From contig JAVMKO010000001.1 of NCBI GenBank assembly GCA_032164245.1, forward strand, positions 78,923,892-78,987,891: a stretch of DNA of 64,000 nucleotides. Reading direction: 5' to 3'. This DNA is from Sternotherus odoratus. Its lineage: Eukaryota; Chordata; Testudines; Kinosternidae. Below the pieces are notes generated by a model, which was not told where the DNA came from, did not search any database, and was given only the letters and a program-made list of their open reading frames with translations. Positions 1 through 10,921 of the stretch are shown in pieces. The first letter of the stretch is position 1. Each line of letters begins with the position of its first letter. Position numbers and translations under genes: made by a program.

Positions 1-1
1 T

Positions 2-300
2 ATGAAGCCCTACACAGGAGCCCTGGACAGGGGTCAGGAGCTGTTCAACTATAGGCTGAGCAAGTGCAGAATGGCAGTAGAGTGTGCATTTGCCCGCCTC
101 AAGGGGCGATGGCATTCATTACTGATTCGCTCAGACATCAGCGACGGAAATGTGACCATTGTTATTGCTGCTTGCTCTGTGCTCCACAATCTCTGAGAGC
201 GCAAGGGGGAGACCTTTATGGTGGGGTGGGAGGCAGAGGCAAATTTCCTGTCCACTGCTTACCAGCAGCCAAACAGCAGGGAAAGTAGAAAGCGCACCAG
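2..300 (+). pseudogene. Harbinger transposase C-terminus, broken
   Basis: Residues M-K-P-Y-T-G to V-L-H-N-L. The R-M-A-V-E-C-A-F-A-R-L-K-G-R-W block is the last catalytic region (the Glu of the DDE triad) of DDE_Tnp_4 transposases. The normal V-L-H-N-I-C-E ending is replaced by a stop at 197-199; the following bases to about 300 resemble the lost tail in another frame. The N-terminal part is off the left edge. Confidence 0.85.
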
Positions 301-639
301 GAGGCACTGCGCCTCAGAGACGCCTTGAAAACCAGTTTTATGAGTGCCCAAGACGGCGTTTGAAAGCCCGCTCCCTTACTCTGCTCAGCCCTAAGCCTGC
401 CGTCCTTGCACCCTCTTTCCCTCCCCCCTCCCGACACTTGCAGAGGAAATAAATTCACTGTTTTAAAAATCATGGTTTCTTTATTGCTTCATCACAAATA
501 CAAATACAGGGGATCACTGGCAAGGTAGTCCAGAAGGGGTGGGTGAGGAGGGAAAACAGCAGTCAGAGTGGTGGAGGAGGGGGGAGAGGAGGGAGAGGGG
601 GGCCAAGGCACAGCACCTTTTAAATGTTTTTAGATAAAC

Positions 640-1086
640 TCATCCTGCTGCTGCTTGTGCTGGCTTGTGGGGTAGAGTGGGTCGGTCCCCGGAGCTCCCC
701 TCCCCCCCCCCCCGGTTCTCACCCCACGTCTGGGTGGGGAAGCTATGGGACTTGGGGAGGTGATTAGACAGAGGCTGTAGAGGCGATCTTTGGTCCTGCT
801 GAAGCTCCACCAGACACTGGAGCATGTCACTTTGGTCCTCCATTATCTGGAGCATCGCATCCATCCGCCTTTCTTCACGCTCCTGACGCTTTTCTTCACG
901 CTCCATCCACCTTTCTGCTGCAGCTCTGGACTCTTGCCTTGACTCTAGCAATCTTTCCCTCCATTCACTCTGCCGAGCGGCCTCAGCATGAGAGTTCTGG
1001 AGTAGTCCATTAAACATGTCATCACGCGTTTTCTTTTTACGCTTTCGTATCAGCGATAGACGGCGTGAGGGGCAGGACAGGGGATT
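640..1086 (-). pseudogene. Harbinger accessory protein, C-terminal coiled-coil exon
   Basis: After a possible acceptor (TTTATCTCAG at 1087) the frame reads K-R-K-K-K-T-R-D-D-M-F and then a strongly charged Glu/Arg/Gln coiled coil (E-R-W-M-E-R-E-E-K-R-Q-E-R). The final approximately 50 residues are Pro/Gly-rich and low-complexity. The phase does not match the exon ending at 2217, so either a frameshift or another junction is involved. Confidence 0.6.
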
Positions 1087-1479
1087 CTGAGATAAATGTG
1101 CAGCTGTTGTGGGCAAAGAAAGGTACAAGGTTATGAGACAGATGCATTCTTGCATCACAATGGGAGTACTATTTAACGGTGAACCACAGTAGTCACAGGC
1201 CTGATATGATTTCTGTACAAGATCATATTCCGTACCTAAAAGTGACTGGATGGCTCACACAAAAGTCACAGAAGCATCTCACACACGAGACAGCCTCAAC
1301 ATGGCTACTGAAATCACCATGCAGCCGGCCATGCTAAACTAAGCCATATTCTTTACAGCAGCGCTAGGATATTCCAGACTAACCCCACCCCCTTCCCCCC
1401 CACCGCGTGGCTCCCTCCTCCCCCCCACCGCATGGCTCCCAGTGAACCGCAAAATGCAAAACAAAACCAAAAATCTCTC

Positions 1480-1750
1480 GCTACGGGCTGGCTGGGGAAG
1501 CAGCCGCGAGAAGACAAATTAAAAAAATCCCTGCCTGCTCTCGCTACGGGCTGGCTGGGGGGAGCGGGCGGTGGTGCATTGGGTCTTCTGCGGAAGCAGC
1601 CGCAAGCAGACAAACTAAAAATCCCTGCCTGCTCTCACTATGGGCTGGCTGGGGGGGGGGACGGGGGGACGACACGTTGGGTCTTCTGCGGAAGCAGCCG
1701 CGAGCAGACAAACTAAAAATCCCTGCCTGCTCTCGCTACGGGCTGGGAAA
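1480..1750 (+). repeat. Three imperfect tandem copies of about 110-120 bp
   Basis: The motif TCTCGCTACGGGCTGGCTGG followed by GGAAGCAGCCGCGAGCAGAC recurs at about 1480, 1550, 1630 and (partly) 1730. The array lies directly upstream of the 1817-2107 ORF, inside the Harbinger element, and could be its promoter region. Confidence 0.7.
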
Positions 1751-1816
1751 GATTACTTTACAGCTGGGAACATCTGTCTCCCTACTAATTGCAGTCCGTA
1801 TTTCAAACAGGCAACC

Positions 1817-2107
1817 ATGAATGACATCACTCTCCTTAGAATTTCTCAGAGAGATAGAGAACGCATGTTGCTACAGTGTTTACAAAGTCCTGATCCATTT
1901 GCCGCGATGTTGTGCTTCTCAAGGATACCAGACTATTTACTAATTTCATGGCGTGGGATGGTTTCCTATCATGGTGGACCAGATAAGGCAGCTCTCCCCA
2001 GAAACCTGTTGCGGAAGGTTCATCGCTACCTCCTCGAAAGTTTCATGGAAATGTCCATAGAGGATTTCTGCTCAATACCGGAGTATATTGACAAACTGTT
2101 TCAGTAA
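1817..2107 (+). CDS. Intact 96-residue ORF inside the Harbinger element, function unknown
   Basis: An ATG in good context (gcaaccATGa) opens a 96-codon frame on the strand opposite the accessory gene and inside that gene's presumed intron. A polypyrimidine/AG acceptor-like sequence lies about 8 nt upstream (caaacag) and a plus-strand AATAAA about 50 nt downstream (2159-2164). The product is hydrophilic and mixed-charge, with R-D-R-E-R-M-L-L-Q-C-L near the start and S-I-P-E-Y-I-D-K-L-F-Q at the end. I recognise no domain. Usual Harbinger elements are described with two genes only. It could be chance, but ATG context, intact frame and polyadenylation signal together argue for a real third gene. 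Confidence 0.5.
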   Translation: MNDITLLRISQRDRERMLLQCLQSPDPFAAMLCFSRIPDYLLISWRGMVSYHGGPDKAALPRNLLRKVHRYLLESFMEMSIEDFCSIPEYIDKLFQ

Positions 2108-2216
2108 AAAGGGACCAGCAATTAATGCACGCCAAGTCCTTAGGGCAAGTTAATCATTAATAAATGTTTCCTTTAAAAATCATGAGTCATCTAATCCCTT
2201 AAAAAAGCACACTCAC

Positions 2217-2762
2217 CAGACGTCCCTTCGCTGGTTGGGGTAGCAGCAGCTTGGGATAGCTGAGAGGGTACTGGCTCTAGGGTGATAAACAGCTCCTGGC
2301 TGTCTGCTAACAGGGTTTCTCCGCTTGCCTCCTGCTGCTCCGTGATATTTCCATCCTCAACACCTTCGTCATCATCCAAATCCTCCTCAGGCCTGATGAT
2401 TATCCCATAGGTGGAGTACACGGAGACCGGTGCGATGTTCGTGGGGGCGCCCCCCATTATCTGATTCAGTTCATGGTAGAACCGGCATGTCCGCGGCGGG
2501 GCCCCGAGCGTCCGTTTGCCTCTTTGGCTTTCTGGAACGCTTGCCTCAGCTCCTCAATTTTCACCCTGGGCGTCCCTGTTGTGGCCCCTTTCCAGCATGG
2601 CTTGGAGACTCTGGCAAACGTATTGGCATTCAGTTTGTTGTTACAGAGTTCCAACATCACGGATTCCTCTCCCCAGATAGCGATCAGATCCAACACCTCA
2701 CGCGTGCACCATGCTGGAGCTCTTTTTCTCTGGCTGGTCTCCTGTGCTGCTGAGCTCTGCAT
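2217..2762 (-). pseudogene. Harbinger accessory protein (Myb/SANT-like), N-terminal exon
   Basis: From the Met at 2762 the frame encodes R-K-R-A-P-A-W followed by E-V-L-D-L-I-A-I-W-G-E-E, the Myb/SANT-like DNA-binding domain of the second Harbinger gene. A frameshift near 2465-2500 moves the continuation (M-G-G-A-P-T-N to T-S-E-G-T-S) to another frame. A GTGAGT donor at 2216 may end the exon. In Harbinger systems this protein works with the transposase in DNA binding and nuclear import. Confidence 0.75.
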
Positions 2763-3616
2763 GGCGGCTTGTGCTGCTGATCTCTGAATGGCGACTGAGC
2801 TGTGCCGGTGAGCTCGCCACGCTGACCAAACAGGAAATTCAATTCAAATGTTCCAGGGTCTTTTCCTGTCTACCTGGCCAGAGCAGCGAGTTGAGAGTGC
2901 TGTCCAGAGCGGTCACAGTGGAGCAGTGAGGCTGTCCAGAGCGGTCAGAATGGAGCATTGTGGGACAGCCTCTGGAGGCCAATAACGTCCCATGCGTCCT
3001 CCCTACTCCACAATCGACCCAGAGAGGTCGATTTCAGCACTACTCCTCTCATTAGGGAGTACAGAAATCGATTTTGAGGGCCCTTTAAATCGATGCAAAT
3101 TGCATCCGTGTGAGGACTGGTACAGGTTTATGTCGACTTAACGTCACTAAAGTCGACGTTAAGCCATAGTGGGGACCAGCCCTAAAACATTGGGGAGGGA
3201 GACTGGGGAGGGCAGCCCTGGGGACACTGTGGGTGCTGGGGGGAGAGTCCCGGAGGGCACAGCAGGTACTGGGGGGGGGGGGGAGGGAGGTTGGCAGGGC
3301 TGGGAGAGGGTCCCTACTTGGCTTCTGGGAAGTGGTGACCTCCAGCTCCTAACGCCACGTGCTACCTCCGCTCCAAACCCCAGTTCTGCAGCTTCCACTG
3401 GCTGGGAACATCGTCCAATGGAAGCTGCAGGGGTGATACCTGTGGGCAAAGGCATCACACGGAGCTAGGAACTGAGGGAGGGGACTTCCTGTCAAATTCT
3501 GGGGAGCCCTCCCCCAAGGTAAGCACTACCCCGCATCCTAATCCCCCCCATCCCAAACTCCTGCTGGGTGTCCGGGCCCCCGAGAGAGCTCCAGGAGCAT
3601 CTGGTGCAACTGGCCC

Positions 3617-3744
3617 TAGTGTTGACCAGATGTCCCGACTTTACAGGGATAGTCCTGATATTCGGGGCTTTTTCTTATATAGGCACCCATTATCTGCACA
3701 CACACCCCATCCTGATTTTTCACACTTGCTATCTGGTCACCCTA
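3617..3744. mobile_element. Palindromic MITE, TA-flanked, about 125 bp (family B)
   Basis: Starts TAGTGTTGACCAGATGTCCC and ends with the inverse (TATCTGGTCACCCTA). Internal T-C-T-T-A-T-A-T-A-G-G and T-T-T-T-T-C-A-C-A-C-T-T-G-C-T segments are shared with the copies at 27832-27953 and 43019-43136. The class is uncertain; TA ends suggest a mariner-like origin. Confidence 0.75.
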
Positions 3745-4053
3745 ACTGGCCCGGGGTCTGCCCAAGCTGCTCAGGTGGCTCCCAGGCCAGCCGCATCGGC
3801 CGCTACAGAGGTCACGGAAAGCCAGAGAATCAGTGACAAAAACTGAGCCTGAATTATGGTTACATTATTAGAAATAATTTTACAGGGCATACTTGATTTT
3901 AAGCAATTGAATTCATGTGTGTTGACATCCTTTCATCTGCAAGAGACCATGGGAATTGCAGCCTATGATGTCAATGGTTTGCAGTGTCTAATGTGACTGA
4001 ATAGTCCAATCCAAGATTTGCATGATCTTTGGCAGTTATTGCAAATGTATGTA

Positions 4054-4244
4054 TACTGGACCCTCGCTATAGGCCGGGGATCAGGATCCATGCATGGTCC
4101 TGCGTTAATGCGGGGACCACGTTAACACGGGGGACGCGTTGCCATAGATCCCCATCTAAATATTTAAATTTGGGATCCATCGCCACGATCTCACTACATG
4201 CAAACCTGCACAATAGCGATGCGGGCTATAGCAAGGGTCCAGTG
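4054..4244. mobile_element. Short Tigger-like element, 191 bp
   Basis: Terminal inverted repeats TACTGGACCCTCGCTATAG and CTATAGCAAGGGTCCAGTG, flanked by TA on both sides. The TCGCTATAG terminal motif and TA duplication fit non-autonomous TcMar-Tigger elements. Confidence 0.7.
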
Positions 4245-4606
4245 TATCTTGGTTGGGAGCTGCTTGCTTTCGAGAGGTTCTTTTCTCTTCAAGCTATAGA
4301 AGCCGGCTTCTGTCATGGACTTTGATATCCTGATGGAGACAATGGCACCACTGAATTCACTTGGGAGTGAAGAAAAAGGGGGGACTAATTTCAGCACTTA
4401 ATCAGACACAGAATTTCAAAGCTACACTATTTTCCCTAAAGCAGGGGTCTCCAAACTTTTCAACCCGAGGGCCGCATTAGCTATCAAATAGCAGTTCGGG
4501 GGCCGACAACACACTCGAGGTCCAAATAAAAAAGAATCAAAACATGGATGTTGTTTTTAATTATTTATTTAATATTATTTTATTCAGTTATTATTTAATA
4601 ACACAT

Positions 4607-4715
4607 TGATACACTACACCTGAACACTACACATGAACACTACACCTGAACACTACACCTGAACACCTGAACACTACACATGAACACCTGTTCACTACAC
4701 ATGAACACTACACAT
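4607..4715 (+). repeat. Short tandem array, unit about 15-16 bp
   Basis: Repeats of ACACTACACMTGA with minor changes, seven or so copies. Confidence 0.8.
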
Positions 4716-4719
4716 CAAC

Positions 4720-5010
4720 CCCCCAACTGACCCACCCAGCCAGGTCTCTCCCCCCAAAACCTCCTTTCCTCCAACCCCCCTCCCCCAAATGACCCACCCA
4801 GCCAGGTCTCTCACCCCAAAACCTCCTTTCCTCCAACCCCCCCCCCAAATGACCCACCCAGCCAGGTCTCTCACCCCAAAACCTCCTTTCCTCCAACCCC
4901 CCCCCCATGACCCACCCAGCCAGGTCTCTCACCCCAAAACCTCCTTTCCTCCAACCCCCCCCCCCCAACTGACCCACCCAGCCAGGTCTCTCACCCCCCC
5001 AAATGACCTG
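4720..5010 (+). repeat. Tandem array of about 60-bp units
   Basis: Five copies of a C-rich unit starting near TGACCCACCCAGCCAGGTCT, at about 4728, 4789, 4850, 4907 and 4970; length varies through poly-C tracts. The open frames over it are products of the repeat. Confidence 0.85.
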
Positions 5011-5139
5011 CTCAACCCGGTCTCTCCCCACAGACCGGTTCGCCGCCTGGCAGTGGGTGGCTCCTTGTTTCGCCCCCTGCAACTGCGTGGCGGTGCGGCG
5101 CGACCCGGCCCCAGCTCCGAGCCGTCCCTGGCCGGCGGC

Positions 5140-5440
5140 GGCGGCCGAGCGCGCGGCGCTTCCAGGCCCCGCGGCTGGCGGCGGCGGCCGAGCGCGCGGC
5201 GCTTCCAGGCCCCGCGGCTGGCGGCGGCGGCCGAGCGCGCGGCGCTTCCAGGCCCCGCGGCTGGCGGCGGCGGCCGAGCGCGCGGCGCTTCCAGGCCCCG
5301 CGGCTGGCGGCGGCGGCCGAGCGCGCGGCGCTTCCAGGCCCCGCGGCTGGCGGCGGCGGCCGAGCGCGCGGCGCTTCCAGGCCCCGCGGCTGGCGGCGGC
5401 GGCCGAGCGCGCGGCGCTTCCAGGCCCCGCGGCTGGCGGT
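5140..5440 (+). repeat. Minisatellite: seven near-identical 43-bp units
   Basis: The word TTCCAGGCCCCGCGGCTGGC recurs exactly every 43 bp, starting at 5160, 5203, 5246, 5289, 5332, 5375 and 5418. Units are GC-rich and appear identical, pointing to recent expansion. All frames stay open, which produces long spurious ORFs on both strands. Confidence 0.95.
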
Positions 5441-5455
5441 GCGGCGCTATCACCC

Positions 5456-8400
5456 CTTTATTTTTCAGTTTGACTTCTTATCCTCTGATTAGCTTTTTTT
5501 GGCCTTTGATCCTCTGCCTTCTCTGCATGTATTTTGACCTTCTTGCTGCCTACCACTTTATACTTTACACTTGCATTTTGATCACTCTTTCTCATGGCAT
5601 TCCTCTTCCATTATATCTTACAGTACCTCCCATTTCTCTTCTCTAATCTAATTATATACCTTTCTATAGTACAAAAAAGCCTCACTGGTTAAGGGGTGTT
5701 TTTTTTTCCAGTTTCCAGTTAGTCATTTAGATATGTAAAGTTTATTTATTGAAACAAACTCAGAAAAAAAACTGTTTTCTTTCCACATCTTGCATAAATA
5801 ATCCACCACATTTTTGCTCATCTATACAAAATAATTTAAATGTACTTGCTGGTTTATCTGATTTCTGAACTAGAGCCTACCAATCCCCAGAAATGCAATC
5901 CATACAGACTTGGTGAAAGTAGTAAAGGTCATCTCCATAGTTCAATAAACTGTAAACAAAAAGTTCATCCAAAATGAGATTACAACCTCTGCACTCATGA
6001 AAACATAAAAGTTTCAGAACCTTCTCCCACAATGTCTATGCCACGAGACAAAGTTAGCAGTATGCTACGGCGAGAGAGGTGATGTGAAGACTGATTTATG
6101 TTTGTACATTGCTTCAAAACACACAAAGCACTGTCTAAATACTGTATATTCTTCTTCTATGTCCATTGCCTCACAAATGGAATAAGCTACCAAATGCTAG
6201 AAAGCAAGTATATCTGTTGCTCTGTGGATTTCACAGCTAAGAATGTTTAAAGTATTTGTCTGGAGGGTACAGAGAACAGGCCTTTCTAAAAGTCATCTTC
6301 TTTATTATTTTTGGTATCAGGAGAGCACCTTTTATTACACGTTGATGTGGAAGGGAGAGGAGAAATCAGAGGATTTCTGACTTCTACTCAACCAGTAAAG
6401 GCCTAAACAGACTATCTAGTGGCAGCTTCATCTGACAGTAACAGCTGCCTAGAGTACTAAAAGCATCTCTATTTCTATTAGCTGGGCTGTAACAAAAAGA
6501 TTTAGTGTCAAATCCTGCAAAAAGCAGTATTCATTTTGTTCACTGCCACACACAGCCCAGGAGACAAACTGTAGAATGATTTTTTTTATTAGTTTGTGGA
6601 AAGGAAAAGAAGAAAGGCAATACAGGTTATGTTGGCTAAGTTTATGAGCAATGTACCCAGAAGTCCTACCACAGGGGTGGACAAACTAAGGCTCCCATGG
6701 CCTCAAAGTCCACCCCCGCTCCTCATGAATTGTGTATTTTATACTGTCGCAAATTTTAAATTTTCAAATGCACTGCAAATTTTTATACTGCCAACAGTGT
6801 GGGAATTACTGGGAGAAGACTGGAGGTTTTGACAGCTGGGTAGGGAACAACTGAGGTTTTTGGTAACCAAGAAGGGGTGCAAGTTTGTTTTAGTTTCTGT
6901 TATCCATAAGGTAACTGATGATTCTGATACTAGCAAAGTGACCTCTAGTCTTTCAACATCTTTCAGAAAGCAAGCAGAATGTAGTTGATTCCTAGTTCCA
7001 CACCTCAGAACCCCTTAACAGCAGCTAGTTTGGCCCACTATAGCCCAAATATTTGCCAGTATACAAAAGTGACAAACATTTTAGCTTGATGCTTTTGCTA
7101 GAGTCATCAGCAGTGAAACAGACAACATTGACATTTGACATTTAAATAGTTTATATTCCACAGAGGTGAATGAAAATTCACACTTTACTGTTGTTTCAGG
7201 CTGTTTGAAGACAGCTATTACTTTGGCTCACATTTTGAAGGTTTAATTTTTAAAATGAAAGCTTAGTTTTTTCTGCCATAATATGCAGCAATATACAAAT
7301 ATCTGCAGTAGCAAGGAACTATATGTCACTGAGGATTCTGATTATTCTGTAGATAATGTGTCCCAGTTTTTCCTGTGCACACCTAACAGCCAGAGTCTGA
7401 AAAAATTCCCAGTTCTGAACCATCAATACTTCCATGTGGATACTAGAAATCAAGGGTATGCCTTCACTGATGAAAAAGGTGTTTTTACAAGTTAACACAC
7501 ATTAGCTATTTTGCTGTAAAATCCTAGTGATGAGAAAGCTAACTAGTTTTTACTTACATGTAGATAGACAAGGTCAAACCCAGATTGTGTGGGGGGCAGA
7601 ATGTTGAACTCACCTAGCTATATAGCTTACCTTACCTCCACTAGGACTTTACAGCAAGATAAGGAGGCTTGGCAGAATTCATTTTTTAAAAATAATTTCT
7701 GTTTTTATTTTTATCAATTTACAGTTTCACATGTGGGGCAGTATATGGGAGTCAGACAATAATCATTTAATTACAGTAGACAGCAGGATTAACAAAAAAT
7801 CAAAGTTTTATAAACTGTTAAAACAAACTGTCAATATCACCTCAAAATACACAAATATCCTTAAATTGAACTTGTGTAAGTTCTCAAGCCTACTTTCTTT
7901 TTTGCCTATCTGTAAATTTCAATTATTGATTAAAATATTTTTTGCTGGCTTGCATAAGAGGATGTTGATATTCCCCCCCCCCCAAAAAAAAATCTAATCC
8001 CTCAAAGCCTAAAGATAAGTGTAGCTAATGCGTGTTTGCTGTTAAAAAAACCCAACAACAACAAAACTAACAGCAGCTGACCTTTTCAGCAGTGAAGAGA
8101 TCTCCCAAACTGTTGCTGCAAGCCTGTAAGCCTATGTCATCACTACGTAATTAACTCCTCTCCAGTTAGCCTAGCTCCAGTGAGAAAGCCACATTTGAAG
8201 TAACATGTCAGCTGCACACAGAATGATTACCTTACTTCACAGAATGTGTTTTACCGGTTGATGAGTTGCACTAACTAGAACTATGACCTATACCCCTGTG
8301 GGCCAGCAAACTTCAGATGTTATAAATCAGTTAAAATGTTATGGGCTAAATAGATTTAGTCTTATTTTGAGGTACAACCATCTGCTCTTGTGCATTAGTC

Positions 8401-8990
8401 TACAACTGTAATGTCATGCAGATCTTCAAAATCAAGAAACTATACAAGCCCCCCAAAACTATTATAATTTACTGCAGCATCTTTCAAGAAAATCTAGAGT
8501 CTTGTTAAATGCAAAGGCAAAATACTCAAAATACTAGTCATACAGGAGTTTATATTAAAGATAAGATTCATTTCTTAAATATAAACAAATGACTAGAAGA
8601 ACTTGAAGCTAAGAATACTCTGCAAGCAGTATGTGTTTCTACAGAAGGCTCAAAATAATCTGCACCTTCAAACCAAAAGTTAAACAAGATATACTTAGAC
8701 ATTAAAAACGCCTGTTTATAGAAGTTAAACAGACAGCAAATCCAATCATAGGAAGCATGTCTGACTATAAATGCAAATATAGGACCTCAGCATAACCACT
8801 TATCACTAGGTTCAGTTAATAAAAAAACAGCTCACAGATTACCTCCATTATGTCCTATTTAGTCATATACACTATATATTATTGACATATGGAGCATCAC
8901 AAAGCAGGCACACACGAGTCTGCTGGCACTATCCTGTAGTCAGCGTTAAGCAGCACTAGCACTTTGTCTTCTCACAGTTTCCTATGAAAC
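5456..8990. other. AT-rich non-coding DNA
   Basis: No exon, RNA gene or complete transposon recognised. A fragment beginning CAGGGGTGGACAAACTAAGG at about 6673 looks like the left end of the hAT family seen whole at 47053-47632. If the CpG island is the TNRC6B promoter, this is first-intron sequence. Confidence 0.5.
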
Positions 8991-9773
8991 GAACAGCTCT
9001 GAGAACTGGTTTGAGCGCGGGACACGCCTCTTGAGTTCGGTCTCTCCCCCCGCCCACACACGCATTTTAACTAGCACCATGTTAAACAGACCCAGGGTGG
9101 TTTGTACTGCGAGGAAAATAAGCTCGGGCGTTTATCCGCACTCAGCGGAGCAGGGCTCATTTCACCCACTAAAGGTTTGGTAGCGGGGGGGGCAGAACAA
9201 ATCGTCCGCGCTCAGAGAGGCTCCTGCTCTCCCTGGGGCACATCGCGCTCCAGCCTCCCGCGGGCTGGGGCTCTGCTCTAGTCTCCGCCGCGGGGCGGGG
9301 CGGGCTGTTCCACGGGTCGAGGATGCGGAGACTCGTGCCGCGGGCAGAGAGCGGCGCTGCAGGCTCCATCCGGCCGCGGGCGGGCAGGGCCCCAACCGCC
9401 CGTCAGCAGCGCGGCCCCCGCCCTGAGGGAAGGAGGCTGCGGGTCCGCTTCGCCTCCCCCTGGCGGAGCCCGGGGCCGCCCCTCCCTCCGCGCGGGGCGG
9501 GGCTCGGCTCGGGCACCAGTTAAACTCCCGGCCTAGACCCCGACCGTCCCGTCCCGCACACGCTGCGGGCAGCGCCTCAGTCCCCGGCCGAGGCCGGAGC
9601 GTCCCCGCGAGACCCCTGGCGGGGCCGGGGTAGCACCGGGCGAGGCCGGTCTCCAGCCAGCCCCCCGCCGTCCCCGGGGAGGGGCCTGCCCGCGGCCCCA
9701 GGGAGATGCATGGAAGAGGCCAGCGGGGACCCCGCCGAGCTGTCTGTGCCCGGGGGGCCTGCCCCGCACTCAC

Positions 9774-10010
9774 CGCCGAGGAGCCGCCGCCGCGCTGCGC
9801 GTAGCCCCCCCTTCTTCCTTGCGCCGGGGGCGGCTCCTCCCGCCCGCTCGCCTCACCCGCCGGGGAAGCGCCAACCCCAGAAACTGAAAACAAAATAAAA
9901 TTAAAAAATAAAAAACTTTCCTCGCCGCCGTCTCCCTCCCCTCAGGAGCACGAACCCAAACACACCGAGACACGCCCCCGTACCGCCCCCCGCGCCCCTC
10001 ACTGGACAGT
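9774..10010 (-). other. Candidate non-coding first exon (donor at 9773)
   Basis: On the minus strand the sequence GGCG|GTGAGTGCGG at 9774/9773 is a near-consensus splice donor inside the CpG island. It lies about 260 bp downstream of the first CCAAT box (10032-10036). The right boundary (transcription start) is a guess. Open frames over this GC-rich stretch have no family resemblance, so the exon is probably untranslated. Confidence 0.4.
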
Positions 10011-10031
10011 GAGGCGACGACCTCCCTGTCC

Positions 10032-10921
10032 ATTGGCCTCATTCCCTGCCCATCAAACACCTCCGCGCCCCTTTTCACCCCTCCGTACTGTTAATTGGGT
10101 AGTGCCTCGATGATCTCTCCGCCCATTAGCCACAACGCTTGCCTATCATAACAATACCCACCCTTCCGCGTCTCCAATTGGATAGCGTCATCATTCCCTC
10201 CCCAGCTATTGGCTACATTTACTGACAGTCATCTGTCGATACATGCCCCCTCCACATAATTCATTGGCTGGAGACTCCTCTTCCCTTCTCCTCATTGGCT
10301 ACAAGCCCAGCCCGTGAGATGAGTTCACGCCCAATTCTCCTGCCCATCCACATCCTGCATTGGGCTGAATTTGTAGTCTCTCCCACCCATTGGGTAATGC
10401 GAGGCCCGTCACAAACAGAATCCCCCCTCCCCCACCGAGCTGCGTTTCTCAGTCTCCCGCTGTTGGTGCTTCACCGCGCTCCCGTAGCCCGGCCATAGCA
10501 AGAGCTTCGTCAATCAACTGTGGACCCGCCCAACGGCTACCGTGTGGGCCCAGCAAGAGGGAGAGACTCTGCAGGGTATTCAGGTGATTACTAGAGCCCC
10601 AGCTAACGTATAAACCTCCAGAGACGCCCCGCCGCGTCCTCCCTTCGAGTGGTGACTGAGTGACAGACACAACAACCCACTACACAGAGCTTGCGATGCT
10701 ATTTATCCCCCGGTTGCACCGCCCCCTGCATCATCATACGGATTGAAATGCTATTTGGCACGGGAGGTGTCAGTATTAGTGAAGCTCGCAAGCCATTGGC
10801 GGAAGTAGTTAGGGGTGACCCGCCCAACAAGTGTTTAGATGTGTGGCAACAACAAGCAATGCTATTGGTCATATCAGCCCTAGCGACTGATGATTTACCA
10901 TCTAACCGCGCCTCTGATTGG
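10032..10921 (-). promoter_or_regulatory. Array of eleven minus-strand CCAAT boxes
   Basis: ATTGG (CCAAT on the minus strand) starts at 10032, 10094, 10177, 10208, 10263, 10294, 10359, 10389, 10795, 10864 and 10917. Only two plus-strand CCAAT occurrences were seen (10174, within a palindromic CCAATTGG, and 10331). CCAAT boxes are the binding site of NF-Y. The 10795 copy runs directly into an ETS-type CGGAAGT. Confidence 0.75.

Larger units (their letters stand above)
1..3182. mobile_element. PIF/Harbinger DNA transposon, left end outside window
   Basis: The element carries the C-terminal end of a Harbinger transposase on the plus strand (2-199) and a Myb/SANT-type accessory gene on the minus strand (2762-640), converging on back-to-back polyadenylation signals (AATAAA 446-451 plus; TTTATT 479-484). 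The right terminus reads GTGGGGACCAGCCC followed by TAA at 3183-3185, the three-base target typical of Harbinger. The last 180 bp hold short inverted segments rich in TCGA. Both genes are damaged. Confidence 0.8.
4443..5455 (+). mobile_element. hAT-like element relic carrying three tandem arrays
   Basis: The left end CAGGGGTCTCCAAACTTTTC is a hAT-type terminus. No matching right terminus was found; the region ends in GC-rich tandem repeats before ordinary AT-rich DNA. The boundaries of the right side are therefore a guess. Confidence 0.4.

Noticed and set aside
5140..5440. CRISPR-like regular spacing of repeats
   Set aside because: The 43-bp units are directly abutting with no unique spacers, in a vertebrate genome.
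4789..5646. 285-codon plus-strand frame and 174-codon minus-strand frame
   Set aside because: Both run through the 60-bp and 43-bp tandem arrays; repeats without stops keep all frames open.
9162..9893. 243-codon frame in the CpG island
   Set aside because: Low-complexity Ala/Gly/Pro/Arg composition from GC-rich DNA; no family resemblance; crossed by the predicted non-coding exon.
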